Source: Clostridium manihotivorum (GTDB lineage Bacteria > Bacillota > Clostridia > Clostridiales > Clostridiaceae). From it: DNA of 64,000 nt. A program made the position numbers and the translations under genes. The stretch spans positions 6,155,776 to 6,219,775 of the forward strand of contig NZ_CP025746.1 of NCBI RefSeq assembly GCF_004015185.1, read 5' to 3'. Of the stretch, positions 1-9,275 are shown piece by piece; the stretch's first letter is position 1; each line of letters begins with the position of its first letter. Below the pieces are notes generated by a model. The model ran no database searches and was not told the origin of the DNA. It saw nothing but the letters and a program-made list of their open reading frames with translations.

Positions 1-32
1 ATATGTATATTGCAATAATATTATATTATTAA

Positions 33-155
33 CTAATTTTTATTTTTTCTTGCTACCTGACTATAATACTCTTCTTCTTTAGCTGCTGCTTTACACAGTG
101 CTAGACATAAGGTACTTATAAATCCACAAAAAAGAAATCCAGCTATATAGTACAT
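33..155 (-). CDS. Small single-pass membrane protein, 40 aa
   Basis: ATG at 155 is preceded by AAAAGGGTGG, a good ribosome binding site; the stop is at 33-35. The product has one hydrophobic segment (about residues 3-21, rich in Leu, Phe and Cys) followed by a charged tail with an EEE block and a Lys/Asn-rich end. Size and layout resemble small one-helix proteins such as DUF3789, but the match is not certain. Function unknown. No operon partner is visible because the window begins just downstream. Confidence 0.55.
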   Translation of the reverse strand: MYYIAGFLFCGFISTLCLALCKAAAKEEEYYSQVARKNKN

Positions 156-636
156 AAATACCACCCTTTTTTATGCATAATAAAATTTACTTATAAATAA
201 TACTCTATCTAATTTCTCCAAATAATACCTAGAGCATTCATATTTGTTTAATTAATTTTTATTCTTTAGGAAATTATATTTTGTATAAAGCTGTGAATAA
301 CTATGTGCATATAGCTTAAATGTATATATATTGGATAATAGATAAAAAATAGAAATCATGTCACCTACCAAATTTTCCTCATATGCTTTCAGAAAGGTAG
401 AGGCGCAAAAAGATTCACTAAATAAGGTCACTTTAGCTAATTTTTTATAATACTACAATTAATAAATGAATTAATTTCCATGTAATAGAAGATACTATAC
501 TTATCTTTATGTACATATACCTTTCTTATAACTCAACCTTATGTTTTTTAATATAGTAATATTCAAATTACTATAGATTTGAAAAATATTAAGGAGTATA
601 AGAAATAGACTTTTTATTCTAAATTAGGAGGCTTCC
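156..636. other. Intergenic region with an L-box-like 12-mer
   Basis: About 480 bases without a credible gene between the 40-aa protein and the hydrogenase. AT-rich throughout except 360-410, where CTACC (365-369) can pair with GGTAG (396-400) and where AGGTAGAGGCGC (395-406) matches the 5' consensus of the lysine riboswitch as I recall it. The complementary 3' half (GCCGAA-type) is not seen. The remainder presumably holds the promoter of the hydrogenase gene. Confidence 0.35.
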
Positions 637-1986
637 ATGAAAAAGGAATATGAAGATTTGTTCAAAAAAATTGTAAAATCATATTATGAGGGTGACTTTG
701 ACAAAGTTATTAACGAAATAATTAATGATCCTAGTTTTAACAAAGATGAAGCTAGAAATATAGTATCCTCACTATGCGGAGTGGATGTATACAAAGACGA
801 TAACTATATCTATAACTTAAAAAAAGCCATAACTGATTACAAAGTAAAAGAAAGGATTGTTGAAAAGTTAGGTAACTGCTCAGATGATTGCAAAACTGAT
901 GATACGGGACTTTCTAGATGCCAGAAAGCCTGTCCGTTCAATGCTATAAAAAAAGATAAAAATTTCGGTAGTACCTATATAGATGATACACTATGTGTTG
1001 ATTGCGGCCTGTGCATAGATGCATGCGAAAGTGGTAACTTCATAGATAGAATAGAGTTCTTACCAATTATGGAGCTTCTTAAAAACAATGAAAAAGTTGT
1101 TGCTGCAGTTGCCCCTGCTATATCTGGTCAGTTTGGAGATGATGTCACACTAGATCAATTACGTTCAGCTTTTATAAAGTTAGGCTTTGCAGATATGGTT
1201 GAAGTAGCCTTTGCTGCAGATATGTTGACTATAAAAGAGGCGGTGGAGTTTGATAAGCACGTTAATAAAGAAGGAGACTTCCTAATAACTTCCTGTTGCT
1301 GTCCAATGTGGGTTGGTATGCTGAAAAAAGTTTATGATAATTTAGTTGAAGATGTTTCACCTTCTGTTTCTCCTATGATCGCCGCTGGACGAATGGTAAA
1401 AACGCTAAATCCTGATGCTAAGGTAGTCTTTGTTGGACCTTGCATAGCTAAAAAAGCAGAAGCACGAGAAAAAGATATAGACTCAGCAATTGATTATGTT
1501 CTAACCTTTGAGGAATTGAAAGGAATATTTGATGTATTAGACATTGATCCAATTAAACTCCATGGTGTTCCTTCAATTGAGTATGCATCAAGAGGAGGAA
1601 GACTATATGCAAGAACTGGTGGAGTCTCCATTGCAGTTTCTGAGGCTATAGAAGAACTCTTTCCTGAGAAACACTCGATTTTTAAAGCAGTTCAGGCAAA
1701 TGGTGTAAAAGAATGTAAAGCAATTCTTGAAAAAGCTCAAGCTGGTGAAATAGATGCAAACTTTATAGAGGGTATGGGATGCATTGGAGGATGCGTAGGA
1801 GGTCCAAAAGCATTGGTTCCAAGAGAATATGGAAAAGAGGTATCTAATAGAGTTGCCTATGATTCTCCAATAAAAGTTTCTACCCATAGCGATATAATGA
1901 ACGAGGTTTTATCTGAGCTTGGTATAAACTCCCTAAAAGACTTTCAAGATGAACATAAAGTAGCTATATTTGAGAGAAAATTTTAA
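637..1986 (+). CDS. [FeFe] hydrogenase, group-B-like, monomeric
   Basis: Catalyses reversible proton reduction with ferredoxin-type electrons, in the cytoplasm. Residues 81-99 and 120-130 hold two sets of four Cys (C81, C85, C95, C99; C120, C123, C126, C130) for [4Fe-4S] clusters. The H-cluster motifs follow: TSCCCPMW (219-226), GPCIAKKAE (268-276) and EGMGCIGGCVGG (378-389). The extra Cys in the first motif and Gly rather than Met in the second are, as far as I recall, features of group B enzymes (C. pasteurianum CpIII type). At 449 aa it lacks the N-terminal [2Fe-2S] and extra cluster domains of CpI-type enzymes. Start supported by AGGAGG at 626-631. It is monocistronic, ending at a strong terminator; no maturase genes lie nearby. 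Confidence 0.92.
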   Translation: MKKEYEDLFKKIVKSYYEGDFDKVINEIINDPSFNKDEARNIVSSLCGVDVYKDDNYIYNLKKAITDYKVKERIVEKLGNCSDDCKTDDTGLSRCQKACPFNAIKKDKNFGSTYIDDTLCVDCGLCIDACESGNFIDRIEFLPIMELLKNNEKVVAAVAPAISGQFGDDVTLDQLRSAFIKLGFADMVEVAFAADMLTIKEAVEFDKHVNKEGDFLITSCCCPMWVGMLKKVYDNLVEDVSPSVSPMIAAGRMVKTLNPDAKVVFVGPCIAKKAEAREKDIDSAIDYVLTFEELKGIFDVLDIDPIKLHGVPSIEYASRGGRLYARTGGVSIAVSEAIEELFPEKHSIFKAVQANGVKECKAILEKAQAGEIDANFIEGMGCIGGCVGGPKALVPREYGKEVSNRVAYDSPIKVSTHSDIMNEVLSELGINSLKDFQDEHKVAIFERKF

Positions 1987-2006
1987 CTAAATAAATATTT
2001 TCTTAA

Positions 2007-2054
2007 ACCACTATCAATTTGGATGAAATCCAATATTATGATAGTGGTATTTTT
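2007..2054 (+). terminator. Terminator of the hydrogenase gene
   Basis: ACCACTATCA (2007-2016) pairs with TGATAGTGGT (2039-2048). An inner stem TTGGAT/ATCCAA continues the hairpin, and a T run follows. Confidence 0.85.
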
Positions 2055-2157
2055 ATATAAATATAATAGAAAACTTCTTATATTTTTTACATTTACTAAT
2101 AATATTTTAATATTCCTATGCTATCATTATAAATATTACTTGAGAGGTGTTGATATA

Positions 2158-2658
2158 ATGCTTGAAAAAGTTCTTGCTCATGATGAACTTATTCTTATTA
2201 AAATAAATAAAGGACTTAGGTGCAGCCTTTTTAACTTTCTCATGCCTAAGGCAACATATCTAGGTTCAATTCAATTTTGTGTATGTATTTCTATAATATC
2301 AATCTTTGTTGTAAAATCGCCTCTAAAGATAATCCTACCACTTATAGTTAGTGCACTTATCTGCAACTTAATAAAATTTATAGTTGGAAGAACAAGGCCT
2401 TTCTTGGTTATTAAAGATTTATATATAAATAAAATAGGCATTGATAAATATTCATTTCCTTCTGGACACACTACTGCGGCATTTTCCCTAGCTACATCCT
2501 TTTGTTTTCTAATTCCACACCTTTCTATATTATTTGTACTATTAGCCTTAATAGTAGCATTCTCCAGATTATATCTTGGAGTGCATTATGTTACAGATGT
2601 ATCTATAGGTATGATTATAGGTGTATTAATCAATTTTCTCATAAATATAAATATGTAA
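2158..2658 (+). CDS. PAP2-family membrane phosphatase
   Basis: Type 2 phosphatidic acid phosphatase superfamily, probably acting on a lipid or undecaprenyl pyrophosphate at the membrane. The three family motifs are present: K73 to RP (80-81), PSGH (101-104) and SR (136-137) with H143 and D147. Several hydrophobic helices flank them, at about 40-72, 105-135 and 147-163. Start chosen at ATG 2158 because GAGAGGTG lies 7 bases upstream; an in-frame start 135 bases earlier has no ribosome binding site and would begin in the preceding terminator region. 166 aa is normal for the short bacterial members. The substrate cannot be told from sequence. Confidence 0.88.
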   Translation: MLEKVLAHDELILIKINKGLRCSLFNFLMPKATYLGSIQFCVCISIISIFVVKSPLKIILPLIVSALICNLIKFIVGRTRPFLVIKDLYINKIGIDKYSFPSGHTTAAFSLATSFCFLIPHLSILFVLLALIVAFSRLYLGVHYVTDVSIGMIIGVLINFLININM

Positions 2659-2667
2659 ATTTTACAT

Positions 2668-2720
2668 TGCTATATCTATTAATATAAACTAAAATTATTT
2701 TATATAGATATAGCATTTCT
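2668..2720 (+). terminator. Terminator of the PAP2 gene
   Basis: TGCTATATCTAT (2668-2679) pairs with ATAGATATAGCA (2704-2715), followed by TTTCT. Confidence 0.75.
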
Positions 2721-2870
2721 GTTATGGACATTCTAGTTCAAGAAATGTCAGATAGCTTACTAAACTTACATTAGTAGAACTATAAGCTTATTTGTAAATA
2801 TTAGAACTTAGATATCTATATCATTATATAATTATTCCTAACACTAAACTTTAATGAGGTGATTTTGCTA

Positions 2871-3518
2871 ATGCTACAAAACATAAAGGCAGCAATATTT
2901 GACTTAGATGGTACCTTAATAGATTCTTTGTGGATATGGGACAAGATAGATACTGATTACCTAATAAATAAAGGATTAACTAAACCTGATAATCTTAAAG
3001 AAGAAATCGGACATCTTAGCTTTGAACAAACAGCTTTATATTTTAAAAATAAGTTTAATATTTCAGATAATATAGAGGACATAATGGATGAATGGCATTC
3101 AATGGCTGTAGCACACTATCGCGAAGATGTAAAGTTAAAGCCTGGTGCTAAAGACTTTTTATTAAGATTAAAAGCCTTAAACATAAAGATAGGCTTAGCT
3201 ACTTCTAATTCTCAGGAGCTATTAAGAGCAGCCTTAGAAGCTAATGGTGTATACGAGTTATTTGATTCTATTACAACTACCGATGAAGTATCTAGGGGAA
3301 AAAACTTTCCAGATGTATATCTTTTAGCTGCTGATAAATTAGGTATTACCCCTAATGAGTGTGTGGTTTTCGAAGATATTCTTGTTGCTGTTAAAGGTGC
3401 AAAGGCAGCTGGCATGAAGGTAGTGGGCGTTTATGATGAATCTTCCAAAGATGATGTAGAACAGGTTAAATCAATTGCAAACAGATATATAGAAAGCTAT
3501 TTAGATATAGTAATATAA
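2871..3518 (+). CDS. HAD-superfamily phosphatase (beta-phosphoglucomutase-like)
   Basis: Cytoplasmic haloacid dehalogenase-type hydrolase of subfamily IA. Motif I DLDGT with nucleophile D11 and acid D13; motif II in LATSNS; motif III Lys in RGKNFPD; motif IV in VFEDILVAVKGAKAAGM. The all-helical cap lies between motifs I and II (about residues 18-90). The GK-x-x-PD and VFED motifs are those of the phosphoglucomutase/phosphatase branch; the substrate is unknown. ATG 2871 is preferred over GTG 2859 because the sequence GAGGTGAT sits about 7 bases upstream of 2871. Monocistronic. Confidence 0.9.
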   Translation: MLQNIKAAIFDLDGTLIDSLWIWDKIDTDYLINKGLTKPDNLKEEIGHLSFEQTALYFKNKFNISDNIEDIMDEWHSMAVAHYREDVKLKPGAKDFLLRLKALNIKIGLATSNSQELLRAALEANGVYELFDSITTTDEVSRGKNFPDVYLLAADKLGITPNECVVFEDILVAVKGAKAAGMKVVGVYDESSKDDVEQVKSIANRYIESYLDIVI

Positions 3519-3556
3519 TATAATCCTATTCAATTAATTATTTTCTATTATAGAGA

Positions 3557-3616
3557 AAATAAAGACTCTGCATACAGTGTAAATACACTTATTTATGCAG
3601 AGTCTTTATTTTTTAT
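3557..3616 (+). terminator. Terminator of the HAD gene
   Basis: AAATAAAGACTCTGCATA pairs with its complement around 3594-3610, followed by a run of T. One of the strongest hairpins in the window. Confidence 0.85.
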
Positions 3617-3813
3617 TATGTAGAAAAATATAATTTTTAAGCTTTGTTTAATTTCAACAGGATACCTTAGCAAAGCCATGAGTTTATGGATGTCATTGTA
3701 ATATTTGCAACCCTTGATGGGTATAAATATATAAAGTATGGAAAAATTAACATTATAGGGTTGTTTTTCACAGGTATTTCATCAATACTACTCTTATAAA
3801 GAAAGGTACGATA

Positions 3814-5271
3814 ATGACTTCAAAAAATTCTATAACTAAAAATATATTTTACAAATCGCTATTAACAATTTTCAATATGATTATACCTCTCATAATCGGG
3901 CCTTATGCATCTAGGATAATAGGGCCAACTTATATGGGTAGGGTTTATTTTAGTGAATCTATATACACATACTTTCTTATATTTGCAACCTTTGGAATCT
4001 ATAATTATGGACTAAGGGAAATTAGTAGGATAAGAGATGATAAGGAAAAGTCAAGCAAACTTTTTAGTAGCTTATTTGTTATAGGTATGCTTTCTAATTT
4101 GCTTGTAATCATAGTATACCTGTTATTTGTGTTTATAAAGTTTTCAAATCAGCCACAATTTTTAGTACTTCTCATATATGGCTTTACTCTTTTTAGCAAT
4201 GTGTTTTATGTTGAGTGGATGTGTGAAGCAACTGAAAGTTATCGTTTTATTACTATTAAGACAATAATAATTAGAAGTATCTATGTTATATTTCTACTTA
4301 TCTTAGTAAGAAACCCAACTGATTATATAAAATATGCTGCATTAAATTCATTACTTACATTTATAAATTATTTGGCTAGTTTTATATATATAAAAAAGGG
4401 AATATCATTTAATTTTTCAGAACTTGATTTAAAAAAGCATTTAAAACCGCTATTCATAATTGTTATAATGTCAAACGCTAGTATACTATTTACCCAACTA
4501 GATAAGATATTGTTAGGCTCCTATGCTGGAGAAACATCCGTAGGGTATTATAATACAAGTCAAATGCTTGGAAGCATGATTAATTATCTTCTACTCTCAA
4601 TAGTATTAGTATCTATACCTCGTTTATCTAACGTGCTAGCTTCTCAAGGTAGAGATGCTTATGAATATCTACTAAACAAGATAGCAAGAACTTATCTTCT
4701 ACTACTTCTTCCAACTTCAATTGGTGTACTTGTTTTATCGAAAGAGATAATACTCTTGCTTTTTGGCATAAAATTTGCTCAATCCATACCCGTCCTTCAA
4801 GTTTTTAGTATATATATGATTGCTACAGGTTTAGACTACCTATTAGTTAATAGCATCTTTTATGTGCATAGAAGAGAAAAGTTAGCAATGTTATTGGTTG
4901 CTTTACTTGGTTTATTAAACTTCATATTAAAAGTAATACTAATAAAGCTCAATTTATTGGATCATGTATCAGCTATATTTACCACAACGATCTCAACATG
5001 GATACTGGTTATTGCCGAATATACCGTCATAAAATTAAAGTTAAAAGTTAAAGTTTCTCTGTTAACTTTTGATAAGTTTAAGTATCTAGTTATATCCCTT
5101 TTATTTATTCCAATAACTCTTATTATTAAGCTATACCTTCATAAGTTTATACTTATAATATTAGCCTCTATTATTATAAATGCTAGTTTATATGGAGTAA
5201 TATTATTGCTTACAAAGGATGAAGTAGTTTTAGATATCTTAATTAAACTTAAGTTAATAAAGCATAATTAA
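3814..5271 (+). CDS. Polysaccharide flippase (Wzx/MOP superfamily)
   Basis: 485 aa, almost wholly made of hydrophobic helices (about 12-14). The N-terminus has the family-typical GPYASRIIGPTYMGRVYF segment (about 30-47), as in Wzx/RfbX oligosaccharide flippases. It should move lipid-linked oligosaccharide units across the cytoplasmic membrane. GAAAGG precedes ATG 3814. It converges on a glycosyltransferase cluster on the - strand (5414-9930), separated by a shared terminator, which fits a role in exporting the glycan those genes make. Which repeat unit is carried is unknown. Confidence 0.88.
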   Translation: MTSKNSITKNIFYKSLLTIFNMIIPLIIGPYASRIIGPTYMGRVYFSESIYTYFLIFATFGIYNYGLREISRIRDDKEKSSKLFSSLFVIGMLSNLLVIIVYLLFVFIKFSNQPQFLVLLIYGFTLFSNVFYVEWMCEATESYRFITIKTIIIRSIYVIFLLILVRNPTDYIKYAALNSLLTFINYLASFIYIKKGISFNFSELDLKKHLKPLFIIVIMSNASILFTQLDKILLGSYAGETSVGYYNTSQMLGSMINYLLLSIVLVSIPRLSNVLASQGRDAYEYLLNKIARTYLLLLLPTSIGVLVLSKEIILLLFGIKFAQSIPVLQVFSIYMIATGLDYLLVNSIFYVHRREKLAMLLVALLGLLNFILKVILIKLNLLDHVSAIFTTTISTWILVIAEYTVIKLKLKVKVSLLTFDKFKYLVISLLFIPITLIIKLYLHKFILIILASIIINASLYGVILLLTKDEVVLDILIKLKLIKHN

Positions 5272-5341
5272 AGCTTTGAAGGATTATCTAATTAGCTTCA
5301 ACAGGTCGGTTAATAGCTCCTTATTATAAAAAAAATAAATT

Positions 5342-5394
5342 TACAGCTATAACGCTGTCTCTAATATAAAATTAGCGACTGCGTTATAGCTGTA
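5342..5394. terminator. Bidirectional terminator between convergent genes
   Basis: TACAGCTATAACGC (5342-5355) is perfectly complementary to 5381-5394. It lies between the convergent flippase and GT2 genes and can serve both. Confidence 0.85.
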
Positions 5395-5413
5395 TCATAA
5401 TATATACCACTAT

Positions 5414-6307
5414 CTAACTATCCTTAATATATAGTATTCTACCTAATATACTAGAAACAATCCAATATCTTCTATCAATTAAGCTATCTTTTAACTTGCC
5501 TATAGTATTTCCTTTATGTAATCCAAATCTGAAATAGTTAGCCTTGTATCTTATAATATTTTTCTTAGGTAATTTATAAGATGAAAGCAAGTTATATGCA
5601 TGGCAAGTTCCATTTAGATTCTTTAACCTAACTTTAAATGAGTTTTGAGTTAATCCATCCTCTCTGTATTTACATATATATATAGCTTCATCAAACCACC
5701 TCATAATATAGCCATCGTCAGCCATTTTGAACCATATAACCGCCTCTGTCATAAAATTTTCGTTTTCGAATACAGGAAATTTATATTTTCTTAATAATTC
5801 AGTTCTAAATACCTCAGCTTTATCAGCTTTATTATTTAGTAAAAGAGAAAACTCTGTAAAGCTAGCATCTATGTATTCATTTTTTAGCTTTTTTACAACT
5901 TTATTATTATCTTTATCCAGTATAGCTCTATTAGAGCCTACTCCAGCATATAAATGCTTCTTATCATCCGGTATAGACTTCCAATAAGTTAATATATAAT
6001 CTACTGCATCATAGGTCAGCATATCATCAGAGTCCACTATAAAGAACAATTCACCTATAGCTAATTCTGATCCATTATTTATGGCCACATGTTTTCCTCC
6101 ATTTTTAGCTTTAGTATACCTTATACCAACTTTATTTTCTCTTATAAATGAGTTAACAATTTCTTCTGTATTATCACTAGATCCATCATCATATATTAAC
6201 CACTCAAAGTTATCATTAGTTTGTCTGGTCAAAGTTTCATAAAGCTCTCCTAGTAAATTACCTCTATTATAAGTTGGCGTAAATATTGTTACAAAGTTTT
6301 CTTTCAT
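5414..6307 (-). CDS. Family 2 glycosyltransferase
   Basis: GT-A fold enzyme adding a sugar from a nucleotide-sugar donor, on the cytoplasmic face. TPTYNR at residues 10-15, DDGSSD at 40-45 (nucleotide binding) and VDSDD at 91-95 (metal-binding DXD) are clear. No C-terminal membrane helices, so a soluble or peripheral enzyme; 297 aa is usual. GAGGTAGG precedes the ATG. It is the last gene of the - strand run 9930 to 5414 and lies 64 bases after the GT4 gene. Donor and acceptor cannot be read from sequence. Confidence 0.93.
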   Translation of the reverse strand: MKENFVTIFTPTYNRGNLLGELYETLTRQTNDNFEWLIYDDGSSDNTEEIVNSFIRENKVGIRYTKAKNGGKHVAINNGSELAIGELFFIVDSDDMLTYDAVDYILTYWKSIPDDKKHLYAGVGSNRAILDKDNNKVVKKLKNEYIDASFTEFSLLLNNKADKAEVFRTELLRKYKFPVFENENFMTEAVIWFKMADDGYIMRWFDEAIYICKYREDGLTQNSFKVRLKNLNGTCHAYNLLSSYKLPKKNIIRYKANYFRFGLHKGNTIGKLKDSLIDRRYWIVSSILGRILYIKDS

Positions 6308-6371
6308 TTTACCTACCTCATACCTAATAATATATCTGATCAGAAAGCTGCCACATTAACACATAGCTTGC

Positions 6372-7478
6372 TTATATAAATCTTGAATATATAACTTCTA
6401 GTTTCTCTACATAATTATTTATATCGTAATTGTCTTTTAGGCAATTATATGCATTCTCAGCAAGTTGCTTTTTCTTCTCGTTATCATTTAATAAGGATAT
6501 CATTGCTTCTATGAGTTCCTTTTCATTTCTGTTCTTTAATATTAGGCCATTATAACCGCTATCTATTAATTTTACTACTCCAGCTACTGCAGTAGAAATA
6601 ACCGCCTTTCTCATAGCCATAGCCTCAAGCATAGCTATCGGTAGTCCCTCTCTTATAGATGGAAGTATAAAACAATCAAAAAGCTCCATATAGTCATAAG
6701 TATTTTTTTGATACCCAGTAAAAATCACACTTTCTTCTACATTTAGATTCTTGACCAACTTTTCTAATTTAACTCTTTCAGTTCCATCTCCTACAATAAG
6801 TAATTTAACATTAGAATGCTCCCTTGCTATATTAGAGAAACTCTCAATTAATAGATCAACTCCTTTAATCTCTATTAATCTTCCTAAATATCCAAATACA
6901 AAGTCTTTTTCCGATATTTTAAGCACGTCTCTTAATTTATTTGTATCTCCGAGATTTATTTTATTAAACTCATTAAAGTTAAAAGCATTGTCTAAATAAG
7001 TTATTTTTTCTTTATTTACCGTATCATTATTGTCTAAATAATATTTCTTTACAAGCTCTGAACATGCAATCGACAGTGAGTACTTACGCCTAAAATGCTT
7101 ATCTATAGCTGACATTAGCTTATTATCTTTCATCCAAGTATAATTTACATGAATATGAGATATAACCGGTATATTTAGAGATCCACAAGCTATTTGAGAC
7201 GCTATAGAAGCTTTTACATCATGGGCGTGAACTAAGTTTATATTTTCTTCTTTCAATATGTTTTTTATCTTAATAATTTCCATAGGGCTAATTCTATTTA
7301 CATCAGCTAAATAAACCTTTAGACCCCTCTCTTCATAATATTGCTTTAACTCACCGCCTGAACAAACTACTATAGCTGAAAATTTATTACTTAAATTAGT
7401 ACATATATCTGAAACGACCTTTTCTGCCCCACTTAACCTATCAGTAGCAACAACATGAAGTATTCTTGAACCTTTCAT
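6372..7478 (-). CDS. Family 4 glycosyltransferase (GT-B)
   Basis: 368 aa. The N-terminal half begins with ILHVVATDRLSGAEKVV, typical of GT4 acceptor domains. The C-terminal half carries GYLGRLIEIKGVDLLIES and the EX7E motif EGLPIAMLE (about 276-284) that binds the nucleotide-sugar. Retaining transferase expected at the inner face of the membrane. GGAGGT precedes the start. It sits between a polytopic membrane protein and the GT2 gene, on the same strand with short gaps, so probably co-transcribed. Confidence 0.93.
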   Translation of the reverse strand: MKGSRILHVVATDRLSGAEKVVSDICTNLSNKFSAIVVCSGGELKQYYEERGLKVYLADVNRISPMEIIKIKNILKEENINLVHAHDVKASIASQIACGSLNIPVISHIHVNYTWMKDNKLMSAIDKHFRRKYSLSIACSELVKKYYLDNNDTVNKEKITYLDNAFNFNEFNKINLGDTNKLRDVLKISEKDFVFGYLGRLIEIKGVDLLIESFSNIAREHSNVKLLIVGDGTERVKLEKLVKNLNVEESVIFTGYQKNTYDYMELFDCFILPSIREGLPIAMLEAMAMRKAVISTAVAGVVKLIDSGYNGLILKNRNEKELIEAMISLLNDNEKKKQLAENAYNCLKDNYDINNYVEKLEVIYSRFI

Positions 7479-7508
7479 AATACCTCCAAATAATTATATA
7501 TAATACTT

Positions 7509-9275
7509 CTATATATAATTCTTAAATCTATCAACAAATTTAAATCTAACATTCTTAAACACTTCAAATATCCCCAGACTTATGACCATATATTGGTATG
7601 GAAATATCTGAAGCTGTATTCTTAAGAACCATCCACCATATTGGATAGTATATATAGTTATTAACGATACAAACATTATTATAATAATTACTGAAATATC
7701 CTTAACTCTTCTAAATAAGCTAAAAAAGCCTAATATCATAAATGGAAATGTAATTATAAGAAATAAGGTATCTGGATATAACATTCTAAGTATAAGCGCT
7801 TTTGGAGAAGTATATATGGTGCCCCCTATATTCACTATAAAATCTAAGTTTACACTACTTAACACCAATCCCTTTATATACCCCAGCAAACCTACTCTTC
7901 TAATATACGGGTATATAAAATTAAACATACTCAATCTATAGAACCTACCAGCTAGTATAATAAATATAAAGGCCAATGATACTAAACCTAAAGCCGTAAA
8001 TACAATACTTATGGATCTTTTTCGCCCATACTGTACAGTTTTATATAATGCAAGTAATAATGCTATAATCATAAAGACAAATATCCTTAATGAGCATAAT
8101 GCTATGGATATAATCATTATTCTTACTAACTTCTTAATTGTATATTTTCCATTTTCAATTATTATTTCCTTAAGAAGCAGACATATTAATAACGATAATA
8201 ATACATCTCTAAGTGCAATTGAGCTAAAAAGTGAAAAGGTAAGAAGTATAGCCATCATATATGCTGTCATTATTGCAACTTTGTGCTCTCTTAATAATTT
8301 ATAGGAAAACTCATACATTATAAATATGAATACTAATCCGATTAGTAAATTAACCACCTTAGCACTTATTAATATATCTCCATTATTTAGTACTTTTAGT
8401 AAACCTAAGAACAAGTTATAACCAAATTGCCTGTTACCATTTGTAAGCTCCAATATCCTCAGGTGAGAGATGTTTAATATTCTTTGATATAAATAATCTG
8501 CTGTAGAATAATAAAACAGCTCATCTGGCTGTGTGTAGTTATATAACGTTTTATATTTAATATAATTAATCAAATTAAACCCAATTATTGCAACAACCTT
8601 AAAAATTACTGATACCTTAAATAATAGTAAAAGTTGTTGCTTCTTATCTATATTTCTTTTTATTATATTTGCTATAATTCCAAAGGATATTAAAAGTGCT
8701 ATTAATACAACACTAACTTTAATCATTGATGATAGAAAATATACTAATGCCAATAGTGTATATGGACACTTTTCTTTAATAAACACATACCTAGTATTAT
8801 TTATCACCTTCTCTAAAAACCTTATGACAAATATAAAAATAATCCCCATCATCAAGTTAAATGCTATATTTTTCACTTTGATGTTAGTCATATCTTCATT
8901 TATATAATTACTATTGGATATAAAGAAAGCTCCCCGCTTCATCAAACCATCCCTATACTCTTCATATATAGTATTTAAGTTTTTATATTCATTATTTTTA
9001 CTCTTAACTTCCATCCTATATATATATTCCTTAGAGTTCTCTGGCGAAATCAGTATATTCTTGTACTTACTATGAAACTCATTATTATAAGAGTTAATAA
9101 CTCTTATATTGTTATTATTTAATGGTTCAATCTTATCTTGCGCTACATCCAAAAAGTAAATTCTAACATTAATATACTTTACATATGTAGTATTTATATA
9201 ACCACAAATCACAGCTAAGAATATTATTAAAAAGATAAAATAATGCTTCTTATCTAATACTAATTTACCTCTCAC
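7509..9275 (-). CDS. Polytopic membrane protein, polymerase- or GT-C-like
   Basis: 588 aa with one N-terminal helix, an extracytoplasmic stretch (about 35-135) and then about 10-12 helices. I do not recognise a signature motif. Size, topology and its place beside GT2, GT4 and a flippase suggest an O-antigen-polymerase-like or GT-C enzyme. YYSTADYLYQRIL and LTNGNRQFGYN (about 255-290) lie in a loop that could be catalytic, but that is a guess. GTG start at 9275 overlaps the upstream gene by 11 bases (translational coupling); GAGGAGAG lies within that gene's end. Confidence 0.7.
   Translation of the reverse strand: MRGKLVLDKKHYFIFLIIFLAVICGYINTTYVKYINVRIYFLDVAQDKIEPLNNNNIRVINSYNNEFHSKYKNILISPENSKEYIYRMEVKSKNNEYKNLNTIYEEYRDGLMKRGAFFISNSNYINEDMTNIKVKNIAFNLMMGIIFIFVIRFLEKVINNTRYVFIKEKCPYTLLALVYFLSSMIKVSVVLIALLISFGIIANIIKRNIDKKQQLLLLFKVSVIFKVVAIIGFNLINYIKYKTLYNYTQPDELFYYSTADYLYQRILNISHLRILELTNGNRQFGYNLFLGLLKVLNNGDILISAKVVNLLIGLVFIFIMYEFSYKLLREHKVAIMTAYMMAILLTFSLFSSIALRDVLLSLLICLLLKEIIIENGKYTIKKLVRIMIISIALCSLRIFVFMIIALLLALYKTVQYGRKRSISIVFTALGLVSLAFIFIILAGRFYRLSMFNFIYPYIRRVGLLGYIKGLVLSSVNLDFIVNIGGTIYTSPKALILRMLYPDTLFLIITFPFMILGFFSLFRRVKDISVIIIIMFVSLITIYTIQYGGWFLRIQLQIFPYQYMVISLGIFEVFKNVRFKFVDRFKNYI

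Noticed and set aside
3640..5310. Possible direct repeats (AAGCTTTG ... TTCAACAGG) flanking the flippase gene
   Set aside because: Match is short and spacing within the two copies differs; not enough to claim a mobile unit.
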